NCBI GenBank assembly: GCA_027625915.1 | Contig: JANTQA010000012.1 | Location: 11,494,501 to 11,558,500, forward strand | Source: Anaeramoeba flamelloides | Lineage: Eukaryota; Metamonada; Anaeramoebidae | Length of the DNA stretch: 64,000 nucleotides | Direction of reading: 5' to 3' | In this document: piece by piece, positions 22,701 to 34,400 of the stretch | Position numbering within the stretch: the stretch's first letter is position 1 | Layout: every line of letters starts with the position of its first letter | Translations under genes and position numbers: made by a program | The notes under the pieces: generated by a model | What the model was told of the DNA's origin: nothing | The model's input: only the letters and a program-made list of their open reading frames with translations | The model's database searches: none

Positions 22701-24881
22701 ATTATTTTTTTTTTCTTTTATTAGTTGATCTTATTTTTCATTTCCACTAAGGTTTAGAATTAAAACACTTATTTCATTTTTTATGGTGTTTCACTTTTTT
22801 TTTTTTCACCATAGTTATTAATTGAATGCTAATTTGAAAGCAACTTTTACAAAGTTTATTGGTTTTGTTAGATGAAAAGAATTTGTCTTAATGTGCTTGT
22901 TAATGAATTTTTTTGTGTTTCTTCAATAAAAGTAATTATTTTGAAAGACTAATAAATAGTGTTTTCGTTTCTTTAAATTTTTTGATATTTTGTGATCCTG
23001 ATTATAAAGTATTTTCAAAAATGAAGAAAAAATTTTGTAACTTGAGAAATCTAAATAATTTTTTATTTTTGAATTCTAGTAGTGAAAAAAATACTGTACA
23101 TGAAAAAAATCCAGTTCAAGATTTTTAATTGTGAATATTAGGTAAATTGATCAGTGTTATTTTTTTTTATTATAAATCAAATCCTTTTTATAAATAACCA
23201 AATTTTTTATGATCCTCAGTAATAAACCTATCTAAAGTTCATTAAAGTAAGATGCCTATAGAATACTCTAGTAATTGTTTGATATACATAAGTAGATCAA
23301 CTTTTTTTGAAAAACAATCGTATAATAGAGATTTGTTAGAGTTTGGGAAATGATAATTTTTAATCTTGTTTTTTGATTGATTGAATTGTATTTTGAACAA
23401 ATGTAATTTCATTAATTATGATTCTAATAAGTGGGTGAGTTATAATCTTCAAAAGTTTGATTCATAAAAAATGGATTTGATTTTAAATAAAAGAAATTAC
23501 ACTGATCAATTTTCCCAATATTCACAATAAAAAATCTTGTCAGGTATTTTTTTAATGTACAGTATTTTTTTCACAACAATAATATATTTTTATTCATTCC
23601 ATAAAAAAATCAAATGGAATATTTTTGTCTGTAATTGAAATCGGCAAGATTAACGAAAATAATTTTTAGCTTTATAAAAACTTTTTTATTTTATCTTACT
23701 AAAAAGAAATCTTTTTTACTTCTTTATTCTTCCGATTTGAAAAAAAAAAAAAAAAAAACAAAATCGTACGATGTTAAAAAACTACAGAATAAAAGTTTAT
23801 AAAACTTTTGCTCAAACTGATCAAAATGAGTGAATGAGAAAGATTGTGCAACACTTTTGAAAAACAATTATTCTGTAGTTTTTTCCAAATGACTATATTC
23901 ATTTGATCTTTTTTATACAAAGCATAATTTACGTTCTTTAAATAAGAAACTACGCATTCATTGTTAATGTGTGTTTTAGTCTTTTCTTGTTTTTTGTTTG
24001 TGAATGGTTTTTGAGGTTATTGTTACACAACAAAAAGTAATCAACAATTCTTTCATGAAAAACAAAAAATTCGTGATTTTGAAAAAATGTTCAAAAAAAA
24101 AAAAACAAAAAAGAATGAAAAAAAGAAGAAAAAAAAATTAACAATGAAAACATACGTTTCCTTTTTTTTCGTATTTTCTTGAAATCTCAACAACAGACAA
24201 ATCAATTTTTTCATAACCACAATCAAGAATTATTATTTTGCCATTCTTAAAATTCTTCTTGGGGATAATAGGATCTGGATCCACAAAGCCATATAAAGCA
24301 GCAGCCTCTGTGTCATTCAATATTACCAATTGCTTTGACTCGATATCGTCAATCATTTCTGCACGATAGGCACATGTTACCATTATGAGCTTTGTTTCTT
24401 GAGACCATATAGCAGGCACAGGAATGACCCATTTAATTTCTTCGTTTGTTACATTTTTGCGGACAATTGAATTTAAATGTTCCATTGCCAGCTGTTTTAA
24501 CCACCTGAGCGTCCAGGAAACAACATCTGTAAGTTTAAACACACGACCAGAGTGTGACTTTATAAAGCTATTTCCCGTGTAAAAGGCTGTTTTGTAGTCC
24601 TGAAACAGTTCGTAAAGAGATAACTCTTCTTCGTCCCCTTCTTCCAAAAGAGAAGAATAATCGTCTAATGCTTCGTCACCAAAAGAAACAACTTCAATTA
24701 GTTCAGAGTCGTCATAGTAATCACCTGCCTGGTTTTTTGTTAGAAGAATTGCGCTGCTTGTTTTTAAATCGCCCCATCGCGACTCGCCAAAGACCCTATT
24801 TCTTTCATCTTGCATAATACCATAAGCAAAGCCACTTCTATTTGTACCGAGATCAATTGCAATGATAAAGTTATAACTCAT
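18244..24881 (-). CDS. HSPA12-like divergent Hsp70, three exons with a 4.47-kb intron
   Basis: Divergent Hsp70 of the HSPA12A/B type. Exons: 24881-24156 (242 codons), 19686-18916 (257 codons), 18525-18244 (93 codons plus TAA), total 592 aa. All junctions are phase 0: AAC/GTATGT, then CTATAG/ATTAAAGTA; TGG/GTAAGT, then TTTAG/GTGAAA. The join gives KYEKKGN-IKVLMTGDGERLGSHLID, contiguous with the family layout. Visible: phosphate-1 IIAIDLGTNRSGFAYG, the HSPA12 PVPAIWS and NDTEAAALYGF segments, adenosine motif LVGNYAKSPILQ, and a small beta-rich C-terminal domain after DWVKPQTF. The phosphate-2 loop reads DCGYEKIDLSV where Hsp70s have DxGGGTxD, so ATP hydrolysis is doubtful. The intron of 4469 nt is far longer than others here and contains a MITE at 23079-23577. 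Human HSPA12A is 675 aa. Divergently transcribed from the TPR gene at 25326. Confidence 0.85.
19687..24155 (-). other. 4.47-kb intron of the HSPA12-like gene
   Basis: Bounded by GTATGT at the donor and CTATAG at the acceptor. Apart from an (AAT)n run at 19692-19721 and a 499-bp MITE (23079-23577), I see only AT-rich sequence. Small open frames inside (for example 22913-23128 plus) run into the MITE and are not credible genes. Other introns in the window are 52 to 390 nt. Confidence 0.75.
23079..23577. mobile_element. MITE family 4, copy A, about 499 bp, intronic
   Basis: Inverted repeats of about 130 bp at the ends: left GTGAAAAAAATACTGTACAT and right ATGTACAGTATTTTTTTCAC, continuing inward through AATTGATCAGTGTTAT / ATTACACTGATCAATT to TAAATCAAATCC / GGATTTGATTT. 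A second copy, about 495 bp and in the opposite orientation, lies at 52582-53076. No coding capacity. Exact ends are uncertain by a few bases. Confidence 0.82.
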
Positions 24882-25325
24882 GAGGAGGATTGAAATACCT
24901 TAATGTTAATAGTTGAAAAACAATAGTTTGGGATTGAGAGAAAAAAATGACAAAAAAACTCATGACTTGTACCTAAATTATCTTGTTTTTCAACATCTTC
25001 AGAAATTTGAAAACAGTACTTAAATCTTTCAAGCACTTTCCAACATTTTAAAAGTGCAAATAGCTTTCTAAAAGTGAGATTTTATTTATTGATGGTTTAT
25101 GTTTTTTTTTCAGTTCTTTTCTTTTTTAACCAAGAGGGAAATAACTAAAATAAGAAGAATAATCGTGGGGTATGTCACTACTTCTTTGGTTTAACGCTTG
25201 TGAATAACAAATAACAAATCATTTTTCACGTTTTTGTTCTAATTTTATTCCAATTCAAATCCAAAACACAAAAACAAAAACAATCAAATCTTCAGCTACA
25301 ATCAACAGAAAAATTTAAATTATTA
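24882..25325. promoter_or_regulatory. Bidirectional upstream region between HSPA12-like and TPR genes
   Basis: 444 bp separate the two divergent start codons, so both promoters must lie here or overlap it. No TATA box or other known motif can be assigned with confidence. The inference is from gene arrangement only. Confidence 0.45.
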
Positions 25326-26817
25326 ATGAGCCAAAAAGCCACAAAAAAAACAAATAAAAACAATCCTAAAAAGGGTACCCAAAAAGGAATTGGCACAACC
25401 AAAAACAACCAAAACAAAAACAAAAATAAAAACCAAAATCAAAACAAAAACAAAAACAAAAAACAATCCCAAAAAAAGACAAAAAACTTGCTGAGTGATC
25501 CGATTCAGCAATACGAAACTGGCTCTATTAAAGAATCTATTAAATTATTGGAGAAGGGTCTCCAAAGAGATCCGACAAATAGTGAGTTACATTTCCAATT
25601 GGCATTTGGGCTTGAAGATCTGGATCAAATCAATTTATCCATTGAATCGTATAAGAAATGCCTTCATTATAACAAAAAACACGTCGAGGCACATAATAAC
25701 TTAGGGTGTTTGCTCCACCAAAAGGGGTTATTCGACGAGGCGCTTGGGCATTTGAAGCAATGCTTGATCCTTCAGCCAGACTATGCCGAGGCGCATAACA
25801 ACATTGGCACCATTTATAGCGATCTTGAAAAGCACAACTGGGCGCTGAAGCATTACAAATTGGCCACCAAGTATTTGGCAAATTACCCTGAGGCGTACCA
25901 TAATATGGGCCATTCCTTTGATCTCTTGGTGCAGCCAGACAAGGCAATAAAATCCTACAAGCGCGCGATCATGCTGAATCCAGAGTATGTGGAGCCTTAT
26001 CATAATCTGGGTTTCTTGTATTCAGAATTGGGAAAAGAAAAGCAATCGCTTGAATATTATAAAAAGGCCTTAGAAATCTTTCCAGAGCATTCCGAGACCC
26101 ACTCAAGAATCGGGGTCTTGTACCGATCGATGGATCAGCAGTCAAAGGCGATCAAGTCCTTTCAAACTGCTGTTCAAATTGATCCAAACAATTACGAGGC
26201 GTATTACAATTTGGGCTCTTTAATTGCAGCGTCTGAAACAAGGAATGCAATTAACGAGATCAGGGCGTACCATAACCAACAATTATCAAAAATGCTAAAA
26301 AGCCTTTCACTTTTGAAAGGGAAAAGGTTAAGAAACAAATTGGATGAATACGAATCCAAATGGGGGACATCGGTGGAAGACGCAGAGCAGATTAAAGAAG
26401 ACTTAAAAAATTCACAACGAAAAAAATTCGTCGACGAGTTTAAAAAGGATTTCCAAAAAGAAAAGGAAAAAGTGCAAACAAGAATTTCTCAAAAAGTTGA
26501 ATACAACGAGATCCAATTTGAAAATAAGCTTGAGAAGGAAAAAGAAAAACTCTACCAAGAAAAAAAAAAAGAATTTTCAAAACAACAAAAAAAAACAGAT
26601 ATTAAATTCGAAAAACGGTTGAAGCAAATTAAAAAAAATTTGATGAAAGAAAATCAAATTAAAATTCAACAATATCAAAAAAAATTAGAAAAAAAATTAG
26701 AAAAATTAAAATCCAAACAAGAGAACCAACAAAAATTAAAATTATTAAAGAGGATAAAGAATGGCGATGTAGACAATGGTGGTGAAGAGAAAGAAAAATC
26801 GGTGGGGAGGGAGAATA

Positions 26818-26852
<35 letters not shown>

Positions 26853-27446
26853 AGTGATAGTGATCAAAAATTGAATGATTTAATTCAAAAAATTGATGAA
26901 ATAACAAAAAAAATAAGAGAAAGGAAGGAAATAATCAAAAGGGAAAAAATGGATGAAATTAATCGATCAATGGTTCAATTAGAAAAGAAATGCGAATTAG
27001 AAAATAAAGAAAAAATTTTCAAAATTGAAAAGGAGCAATTATTAATTCAAGAACAAAAATTAGATCAACTAAAAAATGATTTGAAATTGCAATTGGATGA
27101 CCAATTGTCTTCTTTGAAAATGGAGATTGAAAAAAAAACTGAAAACGAAGTAAACAGAATTAATAATTTACATTTTATTGAATTTATGATCGAACAAAAA
27201 AAATCAAATGAGAATCAGAAATATACTAATAACGAATCTTTAAATAATGAAATCCAATCGGAAATTACCAAAATGAAAAAACAAAAAAAAATAGAAACAA
27301 AGCAGAAAATTAATAAATTATCAAAAACTTTAGATAAACAAACTAAAAAGGAAATCAAATCTTTGATTACAAAGAAAGACCAACAAATTGAAAAATTGAG
27401 AAACCAATTAGAAAAATTACAAAATCAGCAAATTGAAGAAAAATAA
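25326..27446 (+). CDS. TPR-repeat protein with long C-terminal coiled coil
   Basis: 706 aa, no intron, ATG 25326, TAA at 27444-27446. Residues 1-52 are a Lys/Asn/Gln-rich disordered leader. About seven consecutive 34-residue TPRs follow, roughly 53-86, 87-120, 121-154, 155-188, 189-222, 223-256 and 257-290, with the usual W/Y/F-4, G/A-8, A-20, P-32 pattern (for example EAHNNLGCLLHQKG..EAL..LKQCLILQPDYA). The repeats resemble those of O-GlcNAc transferase/SPINDLY and BBS4-like scaffolds, but no glycosyltransferase domain follows. Residues 310-706 are a nearly continuous Lys/Glu/Gln coiled coil, broken near 498-512 by a poly-Asp run. Probably a structural or scaffolding protein; a ciliary or centrosomal role would be a guess. 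The TPR part is notably richer in G and C than the coiled-coil part. Confidence 0.85.
26819..26852 (+). repeat. In-frame (GAT)n repeat coding poly-Asp
   Basis: Tandem GAT codons inside the TPR/coiled-coil gene encode 11 consecutive Asp residues. A likely length-variable site. Confidence 0.9.
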
Positions 27447-29287
27447 AAATAATTTAATGTTAAAATTTTAGGTGTTTTAGAATTTAATCATAGCATCACT
27501 TTGGAGAATGAATTATGTGTTGTTTGAAAAAAATATTTTCTTTTGAATTAAAACAAAAAAAAAAAAAAAAAAAAAAAAAACATTCTTATTAATTGTGCTG
27601 TCTATGGTTAAGATATTAAAGCACGAAACAAAGTGTATAAAAATAATATTAAAAATAAAAAGAACAACAAAGAATTAATTCTGGAAAGTAAATACGAATT
27701 TTATTTGCCAATTCTAAAAAATGATCAAGAAAATAAAAAATAAAATTTTGATAAATACTTATTCAGTAATTTAAATTTGTTTTTAAAACACTCGAATTTG
27801 GTTTGATAAATAAAAAATGTGTCAATTGCCCTGAATGTAAATTCAGGTTCAAAAAAAAAAAAACTCAAAATCAAAAAAAAAATAAACTTTATTTAATTGT
27901 AGTTTACAAAAATATCAAAATATATGAGGTCCGTTTATATAAAAAATTGATATCAAACTTATTCTTGTATTTGATAATATTTCAAAGTTTCTGATTTTTT
28001 TTTAAAATAAATACAATAGATTTTATCCATTTTCTGAAAAATTTGTCAAATTATTTATTGTGGGTATAGAGGGGTATTAGAATATTTGATGACTTTAAAT
28101 AACAACAAATTCCATGTAATAAACAATTGGGGGTTTTTGGGTTTATTTGTTGATTTTTGATATTAGAAAATCTATTTTTGATTTTTGCTATGTCGTTTCT
28201 TACCCAGTAACTTCTTTTCCTTTTCAAATATAATAAAAAGTTATATATATTTTTTAAATATTCTTGTAAGTACCCACCCTGGGTATGCCAGAAAAATATC
28301 ACAGTTTAAGATAAACATTTTTTTTTAAAAAAAACATGAAAAAATTAAGGAAATGTTTTTTTTTACACTTGTGTAGTAATAATAAAATAAGAAAAAGAAA
28401 AAGCATGGAAAATTAAAAAAATAAGATCAATTGTTTTCATTAATAATTGGATTCTTGAGATTATTAGGCCTTATATAAAGATTCTGAAATTATTTAAAGT
28501 TTTTTTTATTTCTGACTGTTTGAGTTATTATATGTTTTTTTTTTTTTTTTTAAATTTTAAGAAAATATTATAGAGCCTTGAGCGCAATAGTGAATAAATT
28601 GATTAACTGTTTTTATAAAATTCAATGGTTTTACGATTTTTCTAAAAGGTCATAATTTAAATCAAAAACTGGGTGCTTAAAAATTAAAGTAACCCACATC
28701 GTTTCCTTTATAGATTTTGAGATTCTCAAAAAACAAAAAAAAAATGTCTCCTAGGTGTTTTCGTCATACTGTGAAATTTTATAAGATATAGAAATTGATA
28801 TTTTATTAAAAAAAATTCTACTATTAATAAAAGGTAATGTGATTATGAAAGATTATAAAAAAGCATAAAATTCATAATAGAATGCAAAAAAAATATTGTT
28901 AATAAATTTTTGGTTACTTTGTTTTTTGTAATTGGTCAAATAAAGTAATAAAAAAACATAAATTATCGGCAGAACTCCTATTTCCCAAATTTGGAAAAAT
29001 ACCAGGTTTAAATAATTTAAACCTAAGGATTGAAAAATATTTTCAAGTTTCTGTTACTTCTTTTCTTTTGGAATTTAATTTTTGTGATAATTCGTTGGCA
29101 ATAAAAAAAATAATAATTCCATTCTGATATAATTTAAATTGAATTTTCTATTATGGATAAGAAATTTTTTAGAATAAAGTATCAATCTTAATTCGACATA
29201 TCTTTTCACAGTAGAGTCGGGATTGTTATAATTGATTTTTTTGTAAAGTGATGTCAAAAGTTATCAAGCCTAAGATTTTTGATCTTA

Positions 29288-30090
29288 CAGTTTTTTTAAG
29301 GTTCGTGTGAATTTTTTTTGATATCAAATTTTGATCTTGATAAAGATTTGTATAAAGTTAAAAATGAGTACAATAAAGCCCATATTGAAAAAAAAAAATC
29401 TTATTTAAACTCAATATTCAAGAATTTTTTCTAATTTACCAAAAATAAATTTTCAGAACCCAAAATAACATTAAACCTTGAAAAGTACCTGAGAAACTAA
29501 ATTATAATTACTCTATAAAAAAATACAGCAGTTCCAACCTACCGTGAAATTTTATTAATATCAAAATTTGATGTTGAAATAAATTTTTAAAAAGTTCAAT
29601 ATAAGAATAATAAAACTAATATTGAAAAAAATAATTTCAAAAATGAGTTATCTGAAAAATAAAACTTTTGGTGTGTTCAAAAAAAAAATTCATTTTTTTA
29701 AAGAGTAAATTTTATTTTGTTTCTCAATAAATTTTCGATGTTTCAAGTCATTTTTGGGTCTGAAAATTTTTTTTTTGAAAATCAGAAAAAATTCTTGAAT
29801 ATTGACTCATTTAGGATTTTTTTTTTCAATATTAGCTTTATTATTCTCCTATTGAACTTTTTAAAAATTTATTTCAACATCAAATTTTGATATTGATAAA
29901 ATTTCATGGTAGCTTTGGATTGACTGTATATTTATTTTGATCAGATCACAAAAAAATGTATCACATTAACCCATTTAAGTAAAACAATTCCAACATCAGC
30001 TTTCTTATTCTCATTTTCAACTTTTTATAAATCTTTATCAGAATCAAAATTTGATATCAAAAAACAATCACAAAAGCCTTGGGACGGCTG
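29288..30090. mobile_element. Foldback MITE family 3, copy 2, split by a nested copy
   Basis: Outer arms are inverted repeats: GATATCAAATTTTGATCTTG on the left (from about 29321) pairs with the complement at 30030-30060, and the element runs from TA|CAG at 29286 to GGCTG|TA at 30091. The total of 803 bp equals 400 bp of outer element plus the 401-bp inner copy (29526-29926) plus one extra TA. The break falls at ACTCTATAAAAAAATA / TATTTATTTTGATC, which matches uninterrupted sequence in the centre of the 16394-16798 copy. Confidence 0.82.
29526..29926. mobile_element. Foldback MITE family 3, copy 3, 401 bp, inserted in copy 2
   Basis: Starts CAGCAGTTCCAACCTACCGT, ends complementary (GGTAGCTTTGGATTGACTG), with TA on both sides (29524-29525, 29927-29928). 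Long arms pair through TATCAAAATTTGATGTTGAA and TTCAACATCAAATTTTGATA. It interrupts an older copy of the same family, so the outer copy moved first. Confidence 0.87.
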
Positions 30091-30723
30091 TATATTTTCC
30101 TTGATTTTAGAACAAAATAACTTGCGAAAAAAATTGTATTGATTATTTGAATCAAAATAGAATTCAAAGCATCAGATAAAATAAAAAAAAAAAGTCTGTT
30201 CAATTTTTGAAAATTGGAAATTTTAATTCTAAACATTCGGAAAATAGACCTTTTTGATTTTTTGTTGCTTGGATTTTTCTATTCATGTGAAATTGGCTTT
30301 AAGAGGAAATCAATGTATCTTAGTCCAATTTGTACAATTTCAATTTCAGGTATCTTCAATGATCAATTAAAAATCAGAAAAAGAATAGTTGAAAAATTTT
30401 CACTTTTTACTATCAGTTTACAATTAAAAACGATGTGACATTTTTTTTCCATTTAACTAATTTTTTTCCAGAATGGACAAAAATCTGGATAAATACTCCT
30501 TTGAATCGAAAAAGGGTGGTTCTTTATAACCAAGTTTGAATCCTTTGAAGAGTGTATCAATTTCTCCGATAAATTTATTTGTTAAAAAATACAATCTCAT
30601 ATGTAAACAATCTAGAATACTAAAACGAAAGACAAAAATAAATTAATTTATTTGATATTAAAAGAACAATAAAACAATAGATATCAATTTTTATTGGGCT
30701 AAAGCAAAATAAAAACAATTTAT

Positions 30724-31446
30724 CTAATTTGTTTTTTTGGTTATCTTGTTTACGATCATTCTTTGATCTTTTTTTTCATTTCCTTCGTTCTTTTCGTTTG
30801 GCTTGGTAAAACGCATACACACGATTAAAAATTTTGAAATGATATACCCGAGTACGCCAGTGCCGACAAAGAAAATCACCCAAAGTGTAGGGGAAAATTT
30901 GTCAATGAATGGGTACACTGCCTTTCCTGTTGTTACATGCTTCCATCTGTTGTACACCCCATATGAACATGAAATAAATAAGCAGGAGAACAGCATTGAC
31001 AAATCTCCTGGAATCTTCCAAAGCAGTCTAGGGGCTATGAGCAGCTCTACCACGGAGTACACAAGAGTTGCTGTGTGGAACAAATGGTGGACGAACATAG
31101 GTGGTTGCTTCCTCACCTTATTGCTGAAGATGAGCTTTGGTTCCATCAGCACCAAGCCCCAAAAGATTCCGCTCGCTATTGCTGTTGTAGAGGCGCCAAC
31201 TAAATACAGTAGACAGTAAAAAGAAGAGGATTTGATCTTTTCTTTTCGTTTAAAGGCCAAGTGGTAGATTTGGACAATTGATTGTGCAATGTAAAAGATG
31301 TGCTCAATTACAAAGGACCATTTGGTGAAAAATTGGGCTTGGTATTTGAAATTTAATAAATTATAAACATATAAGTTGTACCAAGAGTACCAACACACAG
31401 CATTTACAATAATGGACCACGTTGTTGAAATTATCAATCTGTTCAT
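30724..31446 (-). CDS. AIG1/ADTRP family multi-pass membrane hydrolase-like protein
   Basis: 240 aa from ATG 31446 to TAG 30724. Belongs to the FAR-17a/AIG1-like family, whose AIG1 and ADTRP members are threonine hydrolases of fatty-acid esters of hydroxy fatty acids. About six hydrophobic helices are visible. The catalytic Thr of AIG1 (T43) aligns with T41 in QFFTKWSFVIE, and the catalytic His region (NHGMHTT in AIG1) aligns with HHLFHTA (H120/H121 and H124). VTTGKAVYPFIDK matches the conserved VTGxWVYPFL segment. A consensus acceptor (TTGATTTTCAG) ends at 31451, five bases before the ATG, so either an intron lies in the 5' untranslated region or a short upstream exon adds residues; the family N-terminus fits the ATG at 31446. 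Ends in a charged Lys/Asn tail. Confidence 0.85.
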   Translation of the reverse strand: MNRLIISTTWSIIVNAVCWYSWYNLYVYNLLNFKYQAQFFTKWSFVIEHIFYIAQSIVQIYHLAFKRKEKIKSSSFYCLLYLVGASTTAIASGIFWGLVLMEPKLIFSNKVRKQPPMFVHHLFHTATLVYSVVELLIAPRLLWKIPGDLSMLFSCLFISCSYGVYNRWKHVTTGKAVYPFIDKFSPTLWVIFFVGTGVLGYIISKFLIVCMRFTKPNEKNEGNEKKDQRMIVNKITKKTN

Positions 31447-34400
31447 TTGTCTGAAAATCAAGAAATTATTGTTTGAAATCTAAAAAAAATATGATCCTGA
31501 ATTTTTGGAAATTTTCCTTTTGAAGATTGTATCATTTTTTTTTTTTTCGAATATTTTTACAATGAGCTCGATTTGGTGTAAATACAGGGGTATATACATC
31601 TTCCAACTTTATTATTTCAAGTAGTTGGAGATTATGGTTTTTACTTTTTTTAGGTGAGACTTTTTGAGTAAAATTATCAAAAATTTCTAAAAAATGACTA
31701 ACAATAATTAAATCAATTCACAAGTTTCTAAAATATATCCCGGAAACATCTTGATGCATTTCTTTTTTCATCAATTTGTTTAGAATTGTTAGAAAAAAAT
31801 TTATTTAATAATGTTCGTAAAAATTATGATATTTTTCCAATTTTCTTTTGCAGAGTGTAATTAAGACCGATCTTTCAAACCAAGAAAATATATTGTTACT
31901 CATTTTATTTTTCAGTGTTTTATCAGCTTTGAGAAATACTTTTTTTTTTAGTATTTGTGATGTTAATTTAGTAAAGAAAAACCATAAAACATTTATAAAA
32001 ATTGTTTTTATCAATCTTTTGTTTTTTTATGACCAGGCTTGATTTAATGACCTCTTCGTTTTATAATGGAATGTTAAATGGGTAAAAGTATTATTTTCGT
32101 TTTGTGAACAAAATAGAATTCTCAAAAATAAAGTAAAGTTTTTTACTACAAATTGTTCTTGGTTTGAAGTATCTTACTCCTTTTTGAGAATAAAAAAAAA
32201 ATTACATCTATATTTTAGATAGGAGAGAAGATTCTAGACTATTTTCGTTTAATCTGAAGAGATAACATAAGTTTACAAAATCTTTAACTGAAAAAAATAC
32301 CAACAATTTACTTGAAAAAATACAAACAATAAGATATTTTGAAATTTCAAATCTGAGAAATCGAAGATCAACAATTTTGTCAACACAACTGTTTGTTGTT
32401 CCGTTCCAAATTAAAAGTTTTTAAATTACAATCATTTTCAAAGATAAATGATAATTATTATTTCAATTTTTTAATTACTTTTTCATCATATTTTAATTAT
32501 GATCAAAAAGCGTGGGTATAGAATAAAGTCTTCCTAACTTTTGGAAATGTGTGATATTCGTGATTGAAACAATTATTTTTTGAGAAGAGTATAAATAAAA
32601 CTACTGGTATTTATTTAATAAATCGGAAAAAAATTCACTTCGTCTTCCCTTTCTATTTTTTTTAACATAGGAACTTTCACAGTAAGAGATTGTACTTTGT
32701 GATCTCATTTTATTTGTTTGGCACTTTTTATTTCGGTTTGATTATGGGGTGAACTATTGAAGGCTAAATGAAATCATGAGTTCGTTTTGAAAAAATAATA
32801 AAGAACCGAAATTTTATACATTTGAATTTCAAATACTAGTAGAGACACAAAGGTTTGTCTTATCTTAGAGTATTTGTACCCTGTTTTTAAGAACTGGGAT
32901 ACAAGTGTGCAGCCTCTTTATTTAATGAAGACACTCTGGTCTTTAGCCAACTTTCTTAACTTTGACACTTTTATAAAAATAGAAACAACAGATGTTCTTC
33001 AAGCATTTAAATGTCCCTTACTATTTTTAGCTCTCTACTAATTAACTGATCTCTGAAATAAAGATGATTATTATTTTTAACTTTTAGTGAATAAAATCAA
33101 ATTGTAAGAACAAATACTTTAATCAAAGTTCAATAATCAATCTAAATATAATAAACCTAAATAATATCATTTTATAATATCTGATCTAAAGGTGGTGATT
33201 TATTTCTTTTAGACACCCCTGAAATTAGACCAAATTTAGTTAAGGAAGTTATCCTGGTGATTGAATGAGAAACCGGAAAAATTTTTAATTTTTATTTTAC
33301 ACTATCCAAATATTGTTTAAAATATTAAGGGGGTAAGTACATTTTTCATTTTTTGAGTGCCACCATTTGTGTGAAACTGAATTATTCAAATCACTTCTTT
33401 AGCCAAATACATTGATATTTTAATAAATACTAGAGTGGAATATATCCTAGTAGAAGATATTTTCATACCAACAAAAAAACGCAAATCAAAAAAATGAAAA
33501 AATCGATCAAAAAAAAATAAATAAAAATCATTTATTACTTGATCTTATCTATAAAATTTTACACAATTACTGATTCTTTATTTGGATTTATTTTTAATTC
33601 TTTATAAAAAAAAATTATGTTTGGAAAATTTTTGAAAAACAAATTACTGTTTATTTCTAAAGAATTTCCAAAATGAATTTAAAAATCCTATTTTCATTTA
33701 TGTCATCTAATTCAAGTTTTGGTTTATAAAATCAGAGATTTTTGTAATTTTTCTTGAGAATGACCATTTATTGGACAAATGCGTTTGATTTTATAATTAT
33801 TTATTTTCCATTAAAATGATAACTCAAATAAATTCTGAATCTGATAAAAATTTGTTCTTGAATTTTTCAATTATTTTGATTTGAATCTTTTGTAACTGTT
33901 TTTTGATTCCAAGAATTCAACCCATTTATTTTAATTTTTGAAATAGTATTACTTGTTTTGGCTTTGTTTGATAAAAATATTTTAAAAAAGAATTTTGAAA
34001 GCAAATTTGTCACAAAAGGTTTTTTAAAATAATTATAAATAGTAATTGTGCTAGAAATTCAAGGAAAAAAATAGTTTTTATTCATACAAATTAAGAAGAT
34101 AAAGAAAACCAATCTTCGAAAATAGACTTTTATCGATTTTTTTTTTTCATTCTTGATTTCAACAACTTTATTTGGAATGGTGATCTTTCGTGTTTGGTCT
34201 TCGAAAAGAAAATATTTGTTTCAAATGCACACCCTTTTGGGTATATTTTTTTGGTTTACTGTTTGATTAATTTCAATCGTTCGTATAAACACATCTCGAG
34301 ATCCAAAACAAAATTTAATAAAACCAAAAATTTAATCAAAAAAAATGTTCAAAAAATCAAAAAATTTAAGATTCAACTCTGAATTACTTTGATTCTTTTC

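Larger units (their letters stand above)
27447..30720. other. Gene-poor region between the TPR and AIG1-like genes
   Basis: No gene recognised. It contains an A run of about 30 bases near 27551-27580 (100 bp past the TPR stop codon) and the nested foldback elements at 29288-30090. Short open frames at 28051-28302 (minus) and 29075-29257 (minus) show no recognisable motif and I do not call them. Confidence 0.55.

Noticed and set aside
22913-23128. 71-codon plus-strand frame in the HSPA12-like intron
   Set aside because: It begins in AT-rich intron and ends inside the terminal repeat of a MITE.
25630-26003. Two minus-strand frames of 91-105 codons within the TPR gene
   Set aside because: Antisense shadows of the TPR repeats, which are the better supported reading.
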